Program-made: the position numbers and the translations under genes | Notes under the pieces: generated by a model | Seen by the model: the letters and a program-made list of their open reading frames with translations, nothing else | Database searches by the model: none | Told to the model about the DNA's origin: nothing | DNA from: an uncultured Neomegalonema sp. | Lineage (GTDB): Bacteria; Pseudomonadota; Alphaproteobacteria; Rhodobacterales; Rhodobacteraceae | DNA length: 64,000 nt | Assembly (NCBI GenBank): GCA_937911325.1 | Contig: CALDSD010000102.1 | Coordinates: 29,250-93,249 of the forward strand | Reading direction: 5' to 3' | In this document: positions 11,171 through 20,794 of the stretch, piece after piece | Position numbering within the stretch: the stretch's first letter is position 1 | How the letters are laid out: the number at the start of each line of letters is the position of its first letter

Positions 11171-11512
11171 ATGGCGCTAGAGCGGGTGGTCACGGAAATG
11201 GGGATGGGCGTGGACGTCCATGGGCGCGACTATACCCAGGCGGCGCGGCGGGCGGTGAGCGATGCGATCCGACATTCGAGCCTTCACCTGTTTCGGGTCA
11301 TGGGAAAAACGCGCGACGAGATGAAGATCCACGTCGTCATCGGCGCGCCGGAGCCTGAAGCCGTCGACACAGACGCCGTGGCCTCGGAGCTGCCATATGG
11401 CGACGTGACAGTCGCTTGCGAAAAGGGCGGTCTCGAGGTTCCCAGCCCGAACGGCTCCGACGCGATCGTGATCGCAAACGCCGCGGTGATGGTGCATTTC
11501 GAGATCGACTGA
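11171..11512 (+). CDS. Lin0512 family protein
   Basis: 113 residues matching the Lin0512 family, a small conserved cytoplasmic protein of unknown role. Visible hallmarks are EMGMGVDVHGRDYTQAARRA near the N-terminus and VIANAAVMV near the end. Length is normal. It lies in the same direction as trxB and converges on a GGDEF/EAL gene. Nothing in the sequence indicates a reaction. Confidence 0.85.
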   Translation: MALERVVTEMGMGVDVHGRDYTQAARRAVSDAIRHSSLHLFRVMGKTRDEMKIHVVIGAPEPEAVDTDAVASELPYGDVTVACEKGGLEVPSPNGSDAIVIANAAVMVHFEID

Positions 11513-11531
11513 CGACAACGCTGAGGCGCCG

Positions 11532-13598
11532 CTAAGCGCTCAACGCCTGTGTTCCGTTGGTTTTGGACACCAGCTCCACGAATGCCTCCGCCGGCATCGG
11601 CCGGGCGAACAGGAAGCCCTGAAAGCGGTCACACCCCAGTTTGGTGAGCAGTTCGCGCTGTTCCTCGGTTTCCACGCCTTCAGCGGTCACGGCGATCCCA
11701 AGCGAAGAGGCGATCTCGCAGATAGCGGCGACGAGCTTCATGTGCGACGGCGAGTGCGGCAGCGGAGCAACCAACTCTCGGGCGATCTTCAGGCGCGACG
11801 GGTTGAGCGACAAGAGACTCAGGAGCGACGCATGACCGGTTCCGAAGTCGTCAATCTCGACTTTGACGTCGAGCTCCTCGAAGAGGTCCAACGCGTGGCG
11901 CGCGCTGTCGTCAAACCGATCCGAGAACATTGTTTCAACGACTTCAAAGACAAGCCGGCCCTGAGGATGTGCGTTCGACGTCAGAAACGCTGCGAGATTG
12001 GGGTCGCGCAACCGCGCCGACGAGATGTTGAGCGACAAGGTCGGCACATCGAGACCGAGCGTATCCCATGTCTCCAGGTCCTCGATCGACTTTTCGAAGA
12101 TGGCCTGATCGATCAGGCCCATGTAGCGCAGGCGCTCCGCGATCGGGATGAAGACGCCCGGCGACACCTCGCCCCGCTCCGGATGACGCCAGCGCGCAAG
12201 CGCCTCGACACCGCAGATCCGCCCGGTGACGGCGTCGAACTGCGGCTGGTAAACCGGGAAGAACTCTTCCCGCCGCAGCGCCATGGCCAGCTCATCCGAT
12301 AGGGTCTTGTACTCTTCGACCTCACGGCGAAGGGTCTCGGAGAAGAACTCGAACCGGCCACGGCCCATTTCCTTGGCACGATAGAGCGCGATGTCCGCGT
12401 TAGCGATCAGACGGCTCGGGTCGATCGAGCTGCCGCTCTCGCAAGCGATCCCGACGCCGATCCCTACGCTTGCGCCAAACTGACAAAGCTCGCCATGATA
12501 CCGGATCGGTTGGCTCAAAAGCTCGATGACGCGGGTCGCGACAGCTTCAAGTTCGCGCCGGTCGCGCTGACCAGAGCGGACGATCACGAACTCGTCCCCG
12601 CCGATGCGCGCGACAAAATCGTCTCCGGCGGCGGTGTCTCTCAAAACGTCTCCGACATGGCGCAGGACGTAGTCGCCAGCCGCGTGGCCCAGCGCGTCGT
12701 TGATCTCTTTGAAACGATCGAGATCGATATGGAGAACCGTGACGGACCCGCCGGTTTCGTGCGCCTCCGCGCTCAGCCGCTCGATTTCGCGTTCGAAACT
12801 GCGGCGATTTGCGAGTCCGGTCAGGGAATCGTGCAGCGAGTCGTGTTCGGCCGTCGCCCGCAACTGCTCAAGTTCTTCGTTGCGCTGCTCGACTTGCTGG
12901 TGCGCGTCACTGAGGTTTTGCGTCTTCGCAGAAAGCTGATCAATCGCCCTGCGGACGGCGTAATGCGCCGGTATGAAGATAAAGACCGCTTCCACGAGCA
13001 GCACCAACAGCGCCAGGACGAACGTGACGTTCTGAACGGCTGTCAGATCGTTTGAGTGGTTCTTTGCGTCATGCTGATGCGCTTCGTTGGCTTCTTGCAG
13101 CGCCGCTGGGAGGATTCTGTTGCTGGCAATCCGAATGCGCTGGAGCGCCGCTTGCGCGTCTTCGCTTCGGGTCTCGAGCGCCGCGACAATGCGCGCATCC
13201 GCGATGAACTTCCGCATAACCGGGTCGAGCGCCGGACCGCGACCGCCTTGAAGATACGGTTCTCGGAGCGCAGTCGAATGACGAGCCGTGGCCACGAGCA
13301 TCTTGTGCACGCGTTCCAACTCGTTGATTTCCGCATTGATGCGATCGCTGGACGCCTCAACGCGCAGCTTCGCCGCCATCTCTGCGAAGGACTGGATGCG
13401 GGCGACCCGGGCTTTCTGGTTCGCGCTCTCCGAAATCACCTCGTTGCTGCGCTTGATGTTCGAGACCGTCGACACGGCGGCGAGATGGCTCGACACGATC
13501 AAGAGCAGGATCAAGCCCAGCGCTAAGATGTACCGCGACAGGAGGCCGCGCGGATCGAGTGTGTCGCCCTGGTTCGGCAGCAGTTTGAATTTGGACAT
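11532..13598 (-). CDS. Membrane GGDEF/EAL protein (diguanylate cyclase/phosphodiesterase)
   Basis: 688 residues. One membrane helix at about 22-44 and another at about 192-212 bracket a periplasmic, helical sensor segment. A short coiled coil follows, then a GGDEF domain with the intact motif GGDEF at 333-337 and an EAL domain beginning with EAL at 465-467 and containing DDFGTGHASL. Both active sites therefore look usable, and it could make or break cyclic di-GMP. The RxxD inhibitory site normally found just before GGDEF is absent (AGDD there). Its promoter region is a strikingly AT-rich stretch shared with the divergent acyltransferase gene. Confidence 0.95.
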   Translation of the reverse strand: MSKFKLLPNQGDTLDPRGLLSRYILALGLILLLIVSSHLAAVSTVSNIKRSNEVISESANQKARVARIQSFAEMAAKLRVEASSDRINAEINELERVHKMLVATARHSTALREPYLQGGRGPALDPVMRKFIADARIVAALETRSEDAQAALQRIRIASNRILPAALQEANEAHQHDAKNHSNDLTAVQNVTFVLALLVLLVEAVFIFIPAHYAVRRAIDQLSAKTQNLSDAHQQVEQRNEELEQLRATAEHDSLHDSLTGLANRRSFEREIERLSAEAHETGGSVTVLHIDLDRFKEINDALGHAAGDYVLRHVGDVLRDTAAGDDFVARIGGDEFVIVRSGQRDRRELEAVATRVIELLSQPIRYHGELCQFGASVGIGVGIACESGSSIDPSRLIANADIALYRAKEMGRGRFEFFSETLRREVEEYKTLSDELAMALRREEFFPVYQPQFDAVTGRICGVEALARWRHPERGEVSPGVFIPIAERLRYMGLIDQAIFEKSIEDLETWDTLGLDVPTLSLNISSARLRDPNLAAFLTSNAHPQGRLVFEVVETMFSDRFDDSARHALDLFEELDVKVEIDDFGTGHASLLSLLSLNPSRLKIARELVAPLPHSPSHMKLVAAICEIASSLGIAVTAEGVETEEQRELLTKLGCDRFQGFLFARPMPAEAFVELVSKTNGTQALSA

Positions 13599-13790
13599 GA
13601 GACCGCCACTGTCTATTCAGCGCTCATGCCTAAAGAACTCGCGTGAAAAAGAGATTATCAAATGCGTTTTTAACTTCAATTTGAAACAAATAGCCGAACC
13701 GAAGCGATCATATTTCAAAAATTATGATAAATTTTATTTTAAACATACGCCTTAGCGAAAGATAAATCGAAAACATACTTCCTTTCACTT
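13599..13790. promoter_or_regulatory. AT-rich divergent promoter region
   Basis: 192 bp between two divergent genes. The part at about 13650-13790 is far richer in A and T than the surrounding genome (for example ATTATGATAAATTTTATTTT). It must hold the promoters of the GGDEF/EAL gene and the acyltransferase gene. Such composition is a common target of xenogeneic silencers or of intrinsically bent promoters; I cannot tell which. Confidence 0.45.
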
Positions 13791-14546
13791 ATGAAAAATC
13801 AAGGCATTCTCATTCTCAGCGCGGGCTCCCCGCTGGTCGCAGATCTCGAAGAGACATGCGCGCGGGCCAGGATACCGATTGCTGCGATCATTCGCGGAGA
13901 TACCGGCAAAGAGTTCGCCCTCGACCCCTCTTTGCTTCTCGACGCGCAGGAGCTGACCGACGTGCAGCTGCGCAGCCCGGTGATCACGCCGATGATGACC
14001 TCGGGCTTAAGGCAACGCGCTTACCGTCGACTGTCCGCCGTTCTAGGCGCAGAGCGGATGCCTCGCTTCGCCACCGTGATCGATCCGACGAGCATCGTCG
14101 CAAGGTCGGCGTCGCTGGGCGAAGGATCATACGTGAACGCGGGTGTCGTCATCGGCGCGGCTTCTGAGTTTGGAGCGCATTGCGTCCTCAATCGAGGCTG
14201 CGTGTTGGGCCATCACCTGGAAGTCGCCGACTACGTCACGATCGCGCCCGGCGCTGTTGTGCAAGGCGATGTCGTCATCGAGCGCGGCGCAACGATCTGC
14301 AGCAACGCGACCATCAACGAATACGCTCGGATCGGCGCAAACTCGGTGGTCGGCATGGGGTCCGTCGTGATGAAGGACGTGCCGCCAAACACCGTCGTAT
14401 GGGGCAATCCGGCCAAGGTGATGAAGACCGGCGTCGCCGGCTACAAGGATATCGGCGTTCTACCAGATGCTCAGCTGAACCTGTTGTCCTTCGGGAAGCC
14501 GCGCGGCGCATCGTTGCCGGCCGCCGCCCTGGCGCCGCGCCAATGA
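13791..14546 (+). CDS. Left-handed beta-helix acyltransferase (NeuD/PglD-like)
   Basis: 251 residues: a Rossmann-like N-terminal part (1-75) and a hexapeptide-repeat left-handed beta helix (about 95-210), the architecture of sugar O- or N-acyltransferases of the NeuD/PglD type. The repeats read as [36 protein letters not shown] and [19 protein letters not shown], and the likely catalytic histidine is in VLGHHLEV. No polysaccharide locus lies nearby, so the sugar acceptor is unknown. The last 76 bases overlap the converging parC coding sequence. Confidence 0.85.
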   Translation: MKNQGILILSAGSPLVADLEETCARARIPIAAIIRGDTGKEFALDPSLLLDAQELTDVQLRSPVITPMMTSGLRQRAYRRLSAVLGAERMPRFATVIDPTSIVARSASLGEGSYVNAGVVIGAASEFGAHCVLNRGCVLGHHLEVADYVTIAPGAVVQGDVVIERGATICSNATINEYARIGANSVVGMGSVVMKDVPPNTVVWGNPAKVMKTGVAGYKDIGVLPDAQLNLLSFGKPRGASLPAAALAPRQ

Positions 14547-16711
14547 TCAGTGTTCGCTTCGGTGCGCGTCCGCCCTGCAGGATCGCGCCAGCTGACCCCT
14601 TCCTCGGAGTGGAAGGTCTTCAGATCCGATAGCCCCACCGGGATCATGCCAGCCTGACGGTACCGCTGCAGAATCACCCCCTTGCCGCGCCCCATCTCCG
14701 GCAACTCGGAGACCGGGAACACCAGCATCTTGCGATTGTCGCCGACCACGGCCAGCAGATCGCCTTCGATGCGCGCGCTCGCCTTGGCGAGGTTCGGCCC
14801 GTCGGTGACAAGCACCTGCTTGCCAGACCGGGTCTGCGCAACCGCGTCATCCTCGGCTACGACAAAGCCCTTTCCGTCCGAACTCGCCACCACGCGTTTC
14901 GCGCCCGCTTTGTAGACGAACAGGTCGACGATTTCGTCTTCCTGATCGAGGTCGACCATCAGACGCACCGGCTCGCCCATGCCGCGGCCACCCGGCAGCT
15001 TGTCGCATCCAAGGGTATAGAAACGGCCGTTCGAGGCGAAGATCATCAGCTTGTCGGTGGTCTCGGCGCGCAGCAGGAACTGACCTTCGTCGCCGTCCTT
15101 GTACTTGACGTCGGCGCCTTCGGAGAGATGGCCTTTCTGCGCCCGGATCCAGCCCTTGGCCGAGCAGATCACCGTAATCGGCTCACGCTCGATCATCGCC
15201 TCGAGCGGCACCTCCTCAATGTCCGGCGCGTCCGTCAACACAGTGCGGCGACCGCCCTCGGACGAGCCTTTGCCGAACTCGTCGCGCACGTCGCGGATCT
15301 CGCTGGCGACGCGCTTCCACTGGAGTTCTTCGTCTCCTAGCAGCGCATGCAAGGCCGCGCGTTCGTCGGTCAACTCGTCGCGTTCCTTGCGGATCTGAAA
15401 CTCCTCAAGGCGTCGCAAGGACCTTAAGCGCATGTTCAAGATGGCTTCGGTCTGCACTTCGGTCAGACCGAATTCCGCCATCATCATGGGCTTGGGCTCG
15501 TCCTCGGTGCGGATGATCTCGATCACCCGGTCGAGGTTGAGATAGGCGGTCAGATATCCCTCAAGGACCTCCAACCGATGATCGACTTTGCCCAGACGGT
15601 GCTTGGAGCGGCGCAACAGCACATCGCGGCGATGGTCGAGAAAAACCCTCAGAACCTCGGTCAGCGAGAGGACCGCCGGCGTCTTGCCATCGCGCAGAAC
15701 GTTCATGTTCAGCGACACGCGCGTTTCGAGATCCGTCTGCTTGAAAAGCGTCTCCATCAGCAACGCCGGCTCGACGCTGCGGGACCGCGGCTCGACCACC
15801 AAACGCACGTCTTCCGCGGACTCGTCGCGCACATCGCCCAGGATCGGGATTTTCTTGGCGTTCACGAGATCGGCGATTTTCTCGACCAGTTTGCTTTTCT
15901 GCACCTGGTACGGGATTTCGGTGATGACGATCTGCCAGACGCCGCGGCCGAGGTCCTCGACCTCCCATTTCGCGCGCAGGCGGAAAGACCCGCGCCCGGT
16001 GCGGTACGCCTCCAGAATGCTCTCACGCGGCTCGACGAGGATCCCGCCTGTCGGAAAATCCGGCGCTGGGATCATCTCGACCAGAGTCTCGGTGCGCGCG
16101 TTGGGAAACTTGATCAGGTGCAGCGCCGCGTCGCACAGCTCGCCGACATTGTGCGGCGGAATCGACGTCGCCATGCCCACCGCGATTCCGCTGGCGCCGT
16201 TCGCAAGCAGGTTCGGGAAAGCCGCCGGCAACACCACCGGCTCTTCGACCGAGCCGTCATAGTTCGGGCGGAAGTCGACCGCGTCTTCGTCCAGCCCATC
16301 GAGCAGCAGTCCGGCGAGCTTGGTCAGCCGCGCTTCCGTGTAGCGCTGGGCGGCGGGGTTGTCGCCGTCGATGTTGCCGAAGTTCCCCTGCCCGTCGACC
16401 AGCGGATACCGCACCGAGAAATCCTGCGCGAGTCGCACCAGCGCGTCGTAGATCGCCTGATCCCCGTGCGGGTGATACGAACCCATCGTATCGCCGACGA
16501 TCTTCGCGCTCTTCTTGAACGACGAACTCGGGTCGAGCTTCAACGCGCGCATCGCATAGAGGATGCGTCGGTGTACGGGCTTCAGACCGTCGCGCGCGTC
16601 GGGCAGCGCCCGATGCATGATCGTGGAGAGGGCGTATTGCAGGTAGCGCTCGCCCAGGGCCCGCCGCAGCGGCTCGGCCATTACATTATCTTGTTCGACT
16701 GTATCGCTCAT
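14471..16711 (-). CDS. parC: DNA topoisomerase IV subunit A
   Basis: 746 residues. This subunit cuts and rejoins DNA in the ParC2ParE2 complex that unlinks daughter chromosomes. The catalytic tyrosine is Y124 in [12 protein letters not shown]. The region that decides quinolone response reads [14 protein letters not shown] (80-93), where other bacteria often have Ser; I regard Gln there as normal for alphaproteobacteria. The C-terminal half carries ParC-type beta-propeller repeats. The C-terminus extends 76 bp into the convergent acyltransferase gene; the last 30 residues are not conserved and the true stop deserves checking. Confidence 0.96.
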   Translation of the reverse strand: MSDTVEQDNVMAEPLRRALGERYLQYALSTIMHRALPDARDGLKPVHRRILYAMRALKLDPSSSFKKSAKIVGDTMGSYHPHGDQAIYDALVRLAQDFSVRYPLVDGQGNFGNIDGDNPAAQRYTEARLTKLAGLLLDGLDEDAVDFRPNYDGSVEEPVVLPAAFPNLLANGASGIAVGMATSIPPHNVGELCDAALHLIKFPNARTETLVEMIPAPDFPTGGILVEPRESILEAYRTGRGSFRLRAKWEVEDLGRGVWQIVITEIPYQVQKSKLVEKIADLVNAKKIPILGDVRDESAEDVRLVVEPRSRSVEPALLMETLFKQTDLETRVSLNMNVLRDGKTPAVLSLTEVLRVFLDHRRDVLLRRSKHRLGKVDHRLEVLEGYLTAYLNLDRVIEIIRTEDEPKPMMMAEFGLTEVQTEAILNMRLRSLRRLEEFQIRKERDELTDERAALHALLGDEELQWKRVASEIRDVRDEFGKGSSEGGRRTVLTDAPDIEEVPLEAMIEREPITVICSAKGWIRAQKGHLSEGADVKYKDGDEGQFLLRAETTDKLMIFASNGRFYTLGCDKLPGGRGMGEPVRLMVDLDQEDEIVDLFVYKAGAKRVVASSDGKGFVVAEDDAVAQTRSGKQVLVTDGPNLAKASARIEGDLLAVVGDNRKMLVFPVSELPEMGRGKGVILQRYRQAGMIPVGLSDLKTFHSEEGVSWRDPAGRTRTEANTDHWRGARAAAGNDAPRGFPKDNRFS

Positions 16712-16763
16712 GCGCGAGATATAGCAGCGGCTTGGCGCCAGATGCTAGATGGTAAACACCACC

Positions 16764-16997
16764 TTAACGCCGTGATCGTTGCAGCGAGGCCGCAATCCAT
16801 ATCACGGCGGCCGCGCCGACCAGCGCGCCGATCACCCCGAAAAGCAGGCTGAACACCGCCTGCAGCAGCAACCCGCCGACAAGCGCGCCGAGCGCGCCCG
16901 CGGCGATCGACATGGTTTGGTTGAGCGGCAGGTCCATGTGACGGTGCGCCAGCCAGCCCGCCGCGGCTCCGACGCCCATGAGAAGAAGAAAAAACAT
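16764..16997 (-). CDS. Small Gly/Ala-rich membrane protein (YeaQ/YmgE/GlsB-like)
   Basis: 77 residues with three short hydrophobic segments. The pattern GALGALVGGLLLQAVFSLLF followed by IGALVGAAAVIWI resembles the transglycosylase-associated YeaQ/YmgE family of small stress membrane proteins. The similarity is compositional as much as specific, so the family call is tentative. It lies upstream of parC on the same strand, 52 bp away. Confidence 0.65.
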   Translation of the reverse strand: MFFLLLMGVGAAAGWLAHRHMDLPLNQTMSIAAGALGALVGGLLLQAVFSLLFGVIGALVGAAAVIWIAASLQRSRR

Positions 16998-17038
16998 GAC
17001 AGCTCTCTCTACCGTCGGATGCGACGGTGCTTTTGCAC

Positions 17039-17560
17039 TCAGGATTCTCGCTTTACCTCCACCGAAAATGCGGCGGGATAACGAGCGACGCCCACTAAAG
17101 GCGGCGTTTCGTCATCAAGGGCGACGGCCATCAGATTGGGACCCGACCAGGGCGCCTCGATATGCTCCGCCGCGGCGGCCGAAAACCCGAATCGTCGGTA
17201 GTAGGTCGGATAGCCGAGCACAATCACCGCCTCGAACCCCTTCTTGCGGCACTGCGCCAAGCCAGCGCGGATCAAAGCGGCGCCGACGCCGCCCGCCTGC
17301 TGTTCCGGAGCCACGCCGATCGGGGCGAGCGCCGCGGCGCGCACGATCGCCTCGGGGCCGTCGATCGGCAATTCACTGAAAGCGGCGGCGCCAACGACGT
17401 CTCCATCGTTCTCGGCCGTTAGAAGGAAACCGAGATCGCCGTCCTCGCGCAAACGCTGGAGGAGCTGAAACTCGGCGTCGCTGCCGAACGCCGCGTGGAA
17501 CATCGCTTCGATGCGCGGCCAATCGGTCGGCTTGTCAAATCGGATCGTCGGCTTGCTCAT
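17039..17560 (-). CDS. GNAT family N-acetyltransferase (YhbS-like)
   Basis: 173 residues of GNAT fold. The acetyl-CoA pyrophosphate-binding motif is visible as [20 protein letters not shown] (about 92-111), followed by [14 protein letters not shown], a phrase found in the YhbS-like subgroup. The start codon overlaps the fmt stop by four bases (ATGA), so translation is coupled to fmt. Substrate unknown; small-molecule or protein N-acetylation are both possible. Confidence 0.9.
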   Translation of the reverse strand: MSKPTIRFDKPTDWPRIEAMFHAAFGSDAEFQLLQRLREDGDLGFLLTAENDGDVVGAAAFSELPIDGPEAIVRAAALAPIGVAPEQQAGGVGAALIRAGLAQCRKKGFEAVIVLGYPTYYRRFGFSAAAAEHIEAPWSGPNLMAVALDDETPPLVGVARYPAAFSVEVKRES

Positions 17561-18471
17561 GTCATGCGCGTCCCTGCGCGAACGGGTTTCCCGCGAAGGA
17601 ACTCCTTCGCCGAAACCGGCCCCTTGCCCGCGCGTTGAACCCTGAGCAGCCGCAGGGCGCCTTCGCCGCAGGCGATCAACAATTCATCGTCCAGCGCCTG
17701 TCCCGCGGCGCCGGCTCCCGGCTCCGCCCGACAAAACAACACCTTGATCCGCTCGCCGTCCAATTCGAACCAGGCCCCGGGAAACGGCGACAGTCCCCGA
17801 GCGCAGCGATCGAGTTCAGCGGCTGGGCGCGCCCAGTCGATCCGCGCCTCGGCCTTGTCGATCTTGGCGGCGTATTCGACCCCTTCATCGGGCTGCTGGG
17901 CAGCAGTCGCACGACCTGCATCGACCTCTGCGAGCGCGCGCGCCATCAACGGCGCCCCAATCGCAGCGAGTCGATCATGAAGGCTCTGGGCGGTGTCCTC
18001 TAGGGTGATCGGCGTGGCCTCGCGCGAAAGAACCGGGCCAGTATCCAATCCCAACTCCATCTGCATGACGCAAACGCCTGTCTCCGCGTCTCCCGCCATC
18101 AGCGCCCTCTGGATCGGCGCCGCCCCACGCCACCGCGGCAAAAGCGACGCATGGAGGTTGAAGCAACCGAGCCTTGGCGCATCGAGCACGGCTTGCGGAA
18201 GAAGCAGTCCGTAAGCGACGACGACCGCGGCATCCGCGCCAAGATCCGAAAACGCGGCACGGTCCGCCTCGTCCTTGAAGTTCAACGGGGTTCGGACCGG
18301 CAGTCCCGCGGCTTCCGCCGTCTGATGCACCGGCGAGGGCCGCAGTTTCTTGCCCCGACCGGCCGGGCGCGGCGGCTGCGTATACACCGCGACGATCTCG
18401 TGATCCGCCTTGATCAGGGCCTGCAGCGTGGGAACCGAGAAATCCGGCGTTCCCATAAAGATCAATCGCAT
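17557..18471 (-). CDS. fmt: Methionyl-tRNA formyltransferase
   Basis: 304 residues. Formylates initiator Met-tRNA using 10-formyltetrahydrofolate. The N-terminal sequence [19 protein letters not shown] is the family start, so I use ATG 18471 rather than the extension to 18483. [17 protein letters not shown] (about 110-126) is the formyl-donor active site and [18 protein letters not shown] is the tRNA-recognition loop. The usual partner def is on the same strand but is separated by a small gene on the other strand. It overlaps the downstream GNAT gene. Confidence 0.97.
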   Translation of the reverse strand: MRLIFMGTPDFSVPTLQALIKADHEIVAVYTQPPRPAGRGKKLRPSPVHQTAEAAGLPVRTPLNFKDEADRAAFSDLGADAAVVVAYGLLLPQAVLDAPRLGCFNLHASLLPRWRGAAPIQRALMAGDAETGVCVMQMELGLDTGPVLSREATPITLEDTAQSLHDRLAAIGAPLMARALAEVDAGRATAAQQPDEGVEYAAKIDKAEARIDWARPAAELDRCARGLSPFPGAWFELDGERIKVLFCRAEPGAGAAGQALDDELLIACGEGALRLLRVQRAGKGPVSAKEFLRGKPVRAGTRMT

Positions 18472-18623
18472 GGCCGGCTGCACCCCCTTGCACGACTCAT
18501 TAACGCTACGAATTCAATCAATTATTACCTTTGAACGGCATTCTCTTCATCAATTAAGGCACGACGGCCTGGGACAAGACGGCCTGGGAACCGCCCGCCG
18601 AGGAAACGGGTAAGGAAGCGCGG

Positions 18624-18950
18624 ATGGCGCAGACGCGCAGGGCGCATGCATTCGGCGCCAAGTTCATCACGGTCATGGCGATCTGCGCATCGCCCGGTCT
18701 CATGGCGCTCGCGGCTGGCGGCGTCGGGGTCGTTTCGTGGTGGGTGGCTGGCCCGATCTTTGGCGCCGCCTTGATCGCCGCGATCCTCGCATCGTTCAAA
18801 CTGATGGCGAGCTTCCGATGCGGCGTGTGCGGAAGCCTGCTTCCACCGCCCAAACGGTGGTACGCCGCCCATGACAACGCGCCCCTCGTCTTCAAATGCA
18901 AAGAGTGCGACGTGACCTGGGACGTGGGTCTGCGCGGCTCGAACGACTAG
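18624..18950 (+). CDS. Small membrane protein with C-terminal zinc ribbon
   Basis: 108 residues. Two membrane helices occupy about 13-35 and 38-60. A zinc-ribbon follows, with CGVCGSLLPPPKRW and CKECDVTW supplying two CxxC pairs. AAGGA lies 10 bp before ATG. No known family. It interrupts the def-fmt pair in the opposite orientation, which speaks for a later insertion or an inverted small gene. Function cannot be assigned. Confidence 0.6.
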   Translation: MAQTRRAHAFGAKFITVMAICASPGLMALAAGGVGVVSWWVAGPIFGAALIAAILASFKLMASFRCGVCGSLLPPPKRWYAAHDNAPLVFKCKECDVTWDVGLRGSND

Positions 18951-18965
18951 CCACTCGCGTTCCGG

Positions 18966-19523
18966 CTAAACCTTGGCTCTCTCCCGAGCGCGCTCGCGCT
19001 TGAGCTTCTTCATCTTCGACGTGATCATCGCGCGTTTCACGGGCCCGAGATAGTCGAGAAACAGCTTCCCGTTCAGGTGATCGATTTCGTGCTGGACACA
19101 GGTCGCCCAGAGACCGTCCATTTCTCGCTCGCGCGGCGCGCCGGTTTCATCAATCCAAGTGACTTTCACCCGCTCCGGCCGCGTCACGTCGTCGAACTGA
19201 TCAGGGATCGACAGACACCCTTCCTGATAGACGGACGCCTCGTCAGACATCCATGTGATCTCGGGGTTGATCATCGCGACCGGCTCCGGCGCCGGCGGAG
19301 GCGCGTCTTCATCGTCGGCCGCCGCGCGACTGGCGCAGTCCAACACGACAACGCGTTTCAGCACCCCGATCTGCGGGGCCGCCAGACCAATGCCAGGGGC
19401 GTCATACATCGTCTCGAACATGTCTCGGACCAGCTGGCGCACTTCGTCGTCAACGGTCGAGACGGGATCGCAGACTTTTCTCAGTCGAGGGTCTGGGTGA
19501 ATCAGGATTGGTCTCAGCGCCAT
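18966..19523 (-). CDS. def: Peptide deformylase
   Basis: 185 residues. Removes the formyl group from the N-terminal methionine of nascent proteins with a metal-dependent hydrolase site. All three motifs are visible: GIGLAAPQ, EGCLS and QHEIDHLNG (Cys and two His as metal ligands, Glu as base). ATG 19523 begins MALRPILIHPDPRL, as in homologues; the ORF extension to 19586 has no support. An Ala/Pro and acid-rich insertion (about 70-85) lies between motifs I and II. Confidence 0.97.
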   Translation of the reverse strand: MALRPILIHPDPRLRKVCDPVSTVDDEVRQLVRDMFETMYDAPGIGLAAPQIGVLKRVVVLDCASRAAADDEDAPPPAPEPVAMINPEITWMSDEASVYQEGCLSIPDQFDDVTRPERVKVTWIDETGAPREREMDGLWATCVQHEIDHLNGKLFLDYLGPVKRAMITSKMKKLKRERARERAKV

Positions 19524-19755
19524 GGTGCCGAGGTAAGCGAGCGCCGTCACAGGGTCAAGCCGCAGCCGAGCGCGTCCCAAATGCAACGTCGGCGACGGAA
19601 CAAACGGAGGAGACCGGGCCGGACGCCTGGACTTCGCTGTTGGAGTTTTATTTTAGAACAAGTGGCCTTAAAACTGCACCGTCTGAACGCGGTTTCGAGT
19701 TCAAGAACGGGCGCGGTGCAGGTGGCGCTCGACACAGCCTTTGGGGAGGCGCGCC

Positions 19756-20673
19756 GTGGGGCGATTTTCGGTGATTTTGACGGCACTTCTGTTTACTATT
19801 TTACCATTTGGTGACCATAGTGCACAGGCGCTGACTAAGGGCGACACTAGTAGACAGTGCCACGATGGCGCGTTTGGTGGACGCGCCGTCTGCATTCACG
19901 CGGATCGCTACTTTGAGGATGTCTGCAGCGCGATCGGCGTGCTCGCCACGGCCGAGGGACTTCCGCGTGGCTTCTTCGCCCGGCTGATCTGGCAGGAAAG
20001 CGGCTTCAATTCGAGAGCGCTGAGCCCTAAGGGCGCTCAAGGGATCGCCCAGTTCATGCCAGGCACCGCCAAGATCCGCGGTTTGAAGAACCCCTACAAT
20101 CCGGCGGCGGCGCTTGCGGCGTCGGCCGCGTATCTGGGCGAGCTGAAGCGCGAGTTTGGCAATCTCGGACTGGCGGCCGCGGCTTATAACGCCGGCGAAG
20201 GGCGCGTTCGGCGGATCCTCGCCGGGAAGTCTCGGGCGCCTTCGGAGACCAGACACTACGTGTCGATCATAACCGGCCACAGCGTCGATGATTGGGTCTC
20301 TGGTCAGCCGAAAGCCGTCCAGTATCGCCTGAACACAGGCGCGACATTTCACGATGCGTGCGTGACCATGGCGCAGAAGCGGAAGTTCCGCGGCTTTGGC
20401 CCGGCGCCCAAAGACCGCAAACCATGGGGGGTTGAGATCGCAACCCACAACTCGGCCGCAACAGCGCGCAAGCTGTTCAAAGAGGTGCAGACGACCCATG
20501 AGAACCTTCTGTCCTCTCATACTCCGACAGTTGTGAAACGTCGGGCCGCAGCATTGGGCGGCGGCGCTCCGAAGTACTCTGCGCAGATCGCTCGACTTGA
20601 CCAAGGCGGCGCGATCTCACTGTGTCGCAAACTTCGACGCTCCGGCGCGGTGTGCCGGGTGGTGCGGAACTAA
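19756..20673 (+). CDS. Lytic murein transglycosylase (SLT domain)
   Basis: Periplasmic enzyme cleaving peptidoglycan with formation of 1,6-anhydro ends. GTG 19756 is preceded by GGAGG, and the resulting protein begins with a signal peptide (VILTALLFTILPFGDHSAQA). I therefore do not use TTG 19741. The SLT domain has the catalytic glutamate in IWQESGFNSRA, then SPKGAQGIAQFMPGTA and AAAYNAGEGRV, the three family motifs. The C-terminal 130 residues form no recognised domain and have a basic region. An alternative is a plasmid-conjugation-type lytic enzyme, but no conjugation genes are near. Confidence 0.9.
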   Translation: MGRFSVILTALLFTILPFGDHSAQALTKGDTSRQCHDGAFGGRAVCIHADRYFEDVCSAIGVLATAEGLPRGFFARLIWQESGFNSRALSPKGAQGIAQFMPGTAKIRGLKNPYNPAAALAASAAYLGELKREFGNLGLAAAAYNAGEGRVRRILAGKSRAPSETRHYVSIITGHSVDDWVSGQPKAVQYRLNTGATFHDACVTMAQKRKFRGFGPAPKDRKPWGVEIATHNSAATARKLFKEVQTTHENLLSSHTPTVVKRRAAALGGGAPKYSAQIARLDQGGAISLCRKLRRSGAVCRVVRN

Positions 20674-20794
20674 GCGAGCGGCGGCGCGCCTGGAAGCCTC
20701 TCACCTTCTGCGGTGAAGCGTTGACCAGAGAGTGTCTGCGTGCATATGTGCGCCGCAGCATTAGCTTGCGCAACATTCGCAAAGGTCAGACGCC

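Noticed and set aside
15578..16852. 424-residue plus-strand ORF
   Set aside because: Antisense to parC; His/Arg-rich without domain.
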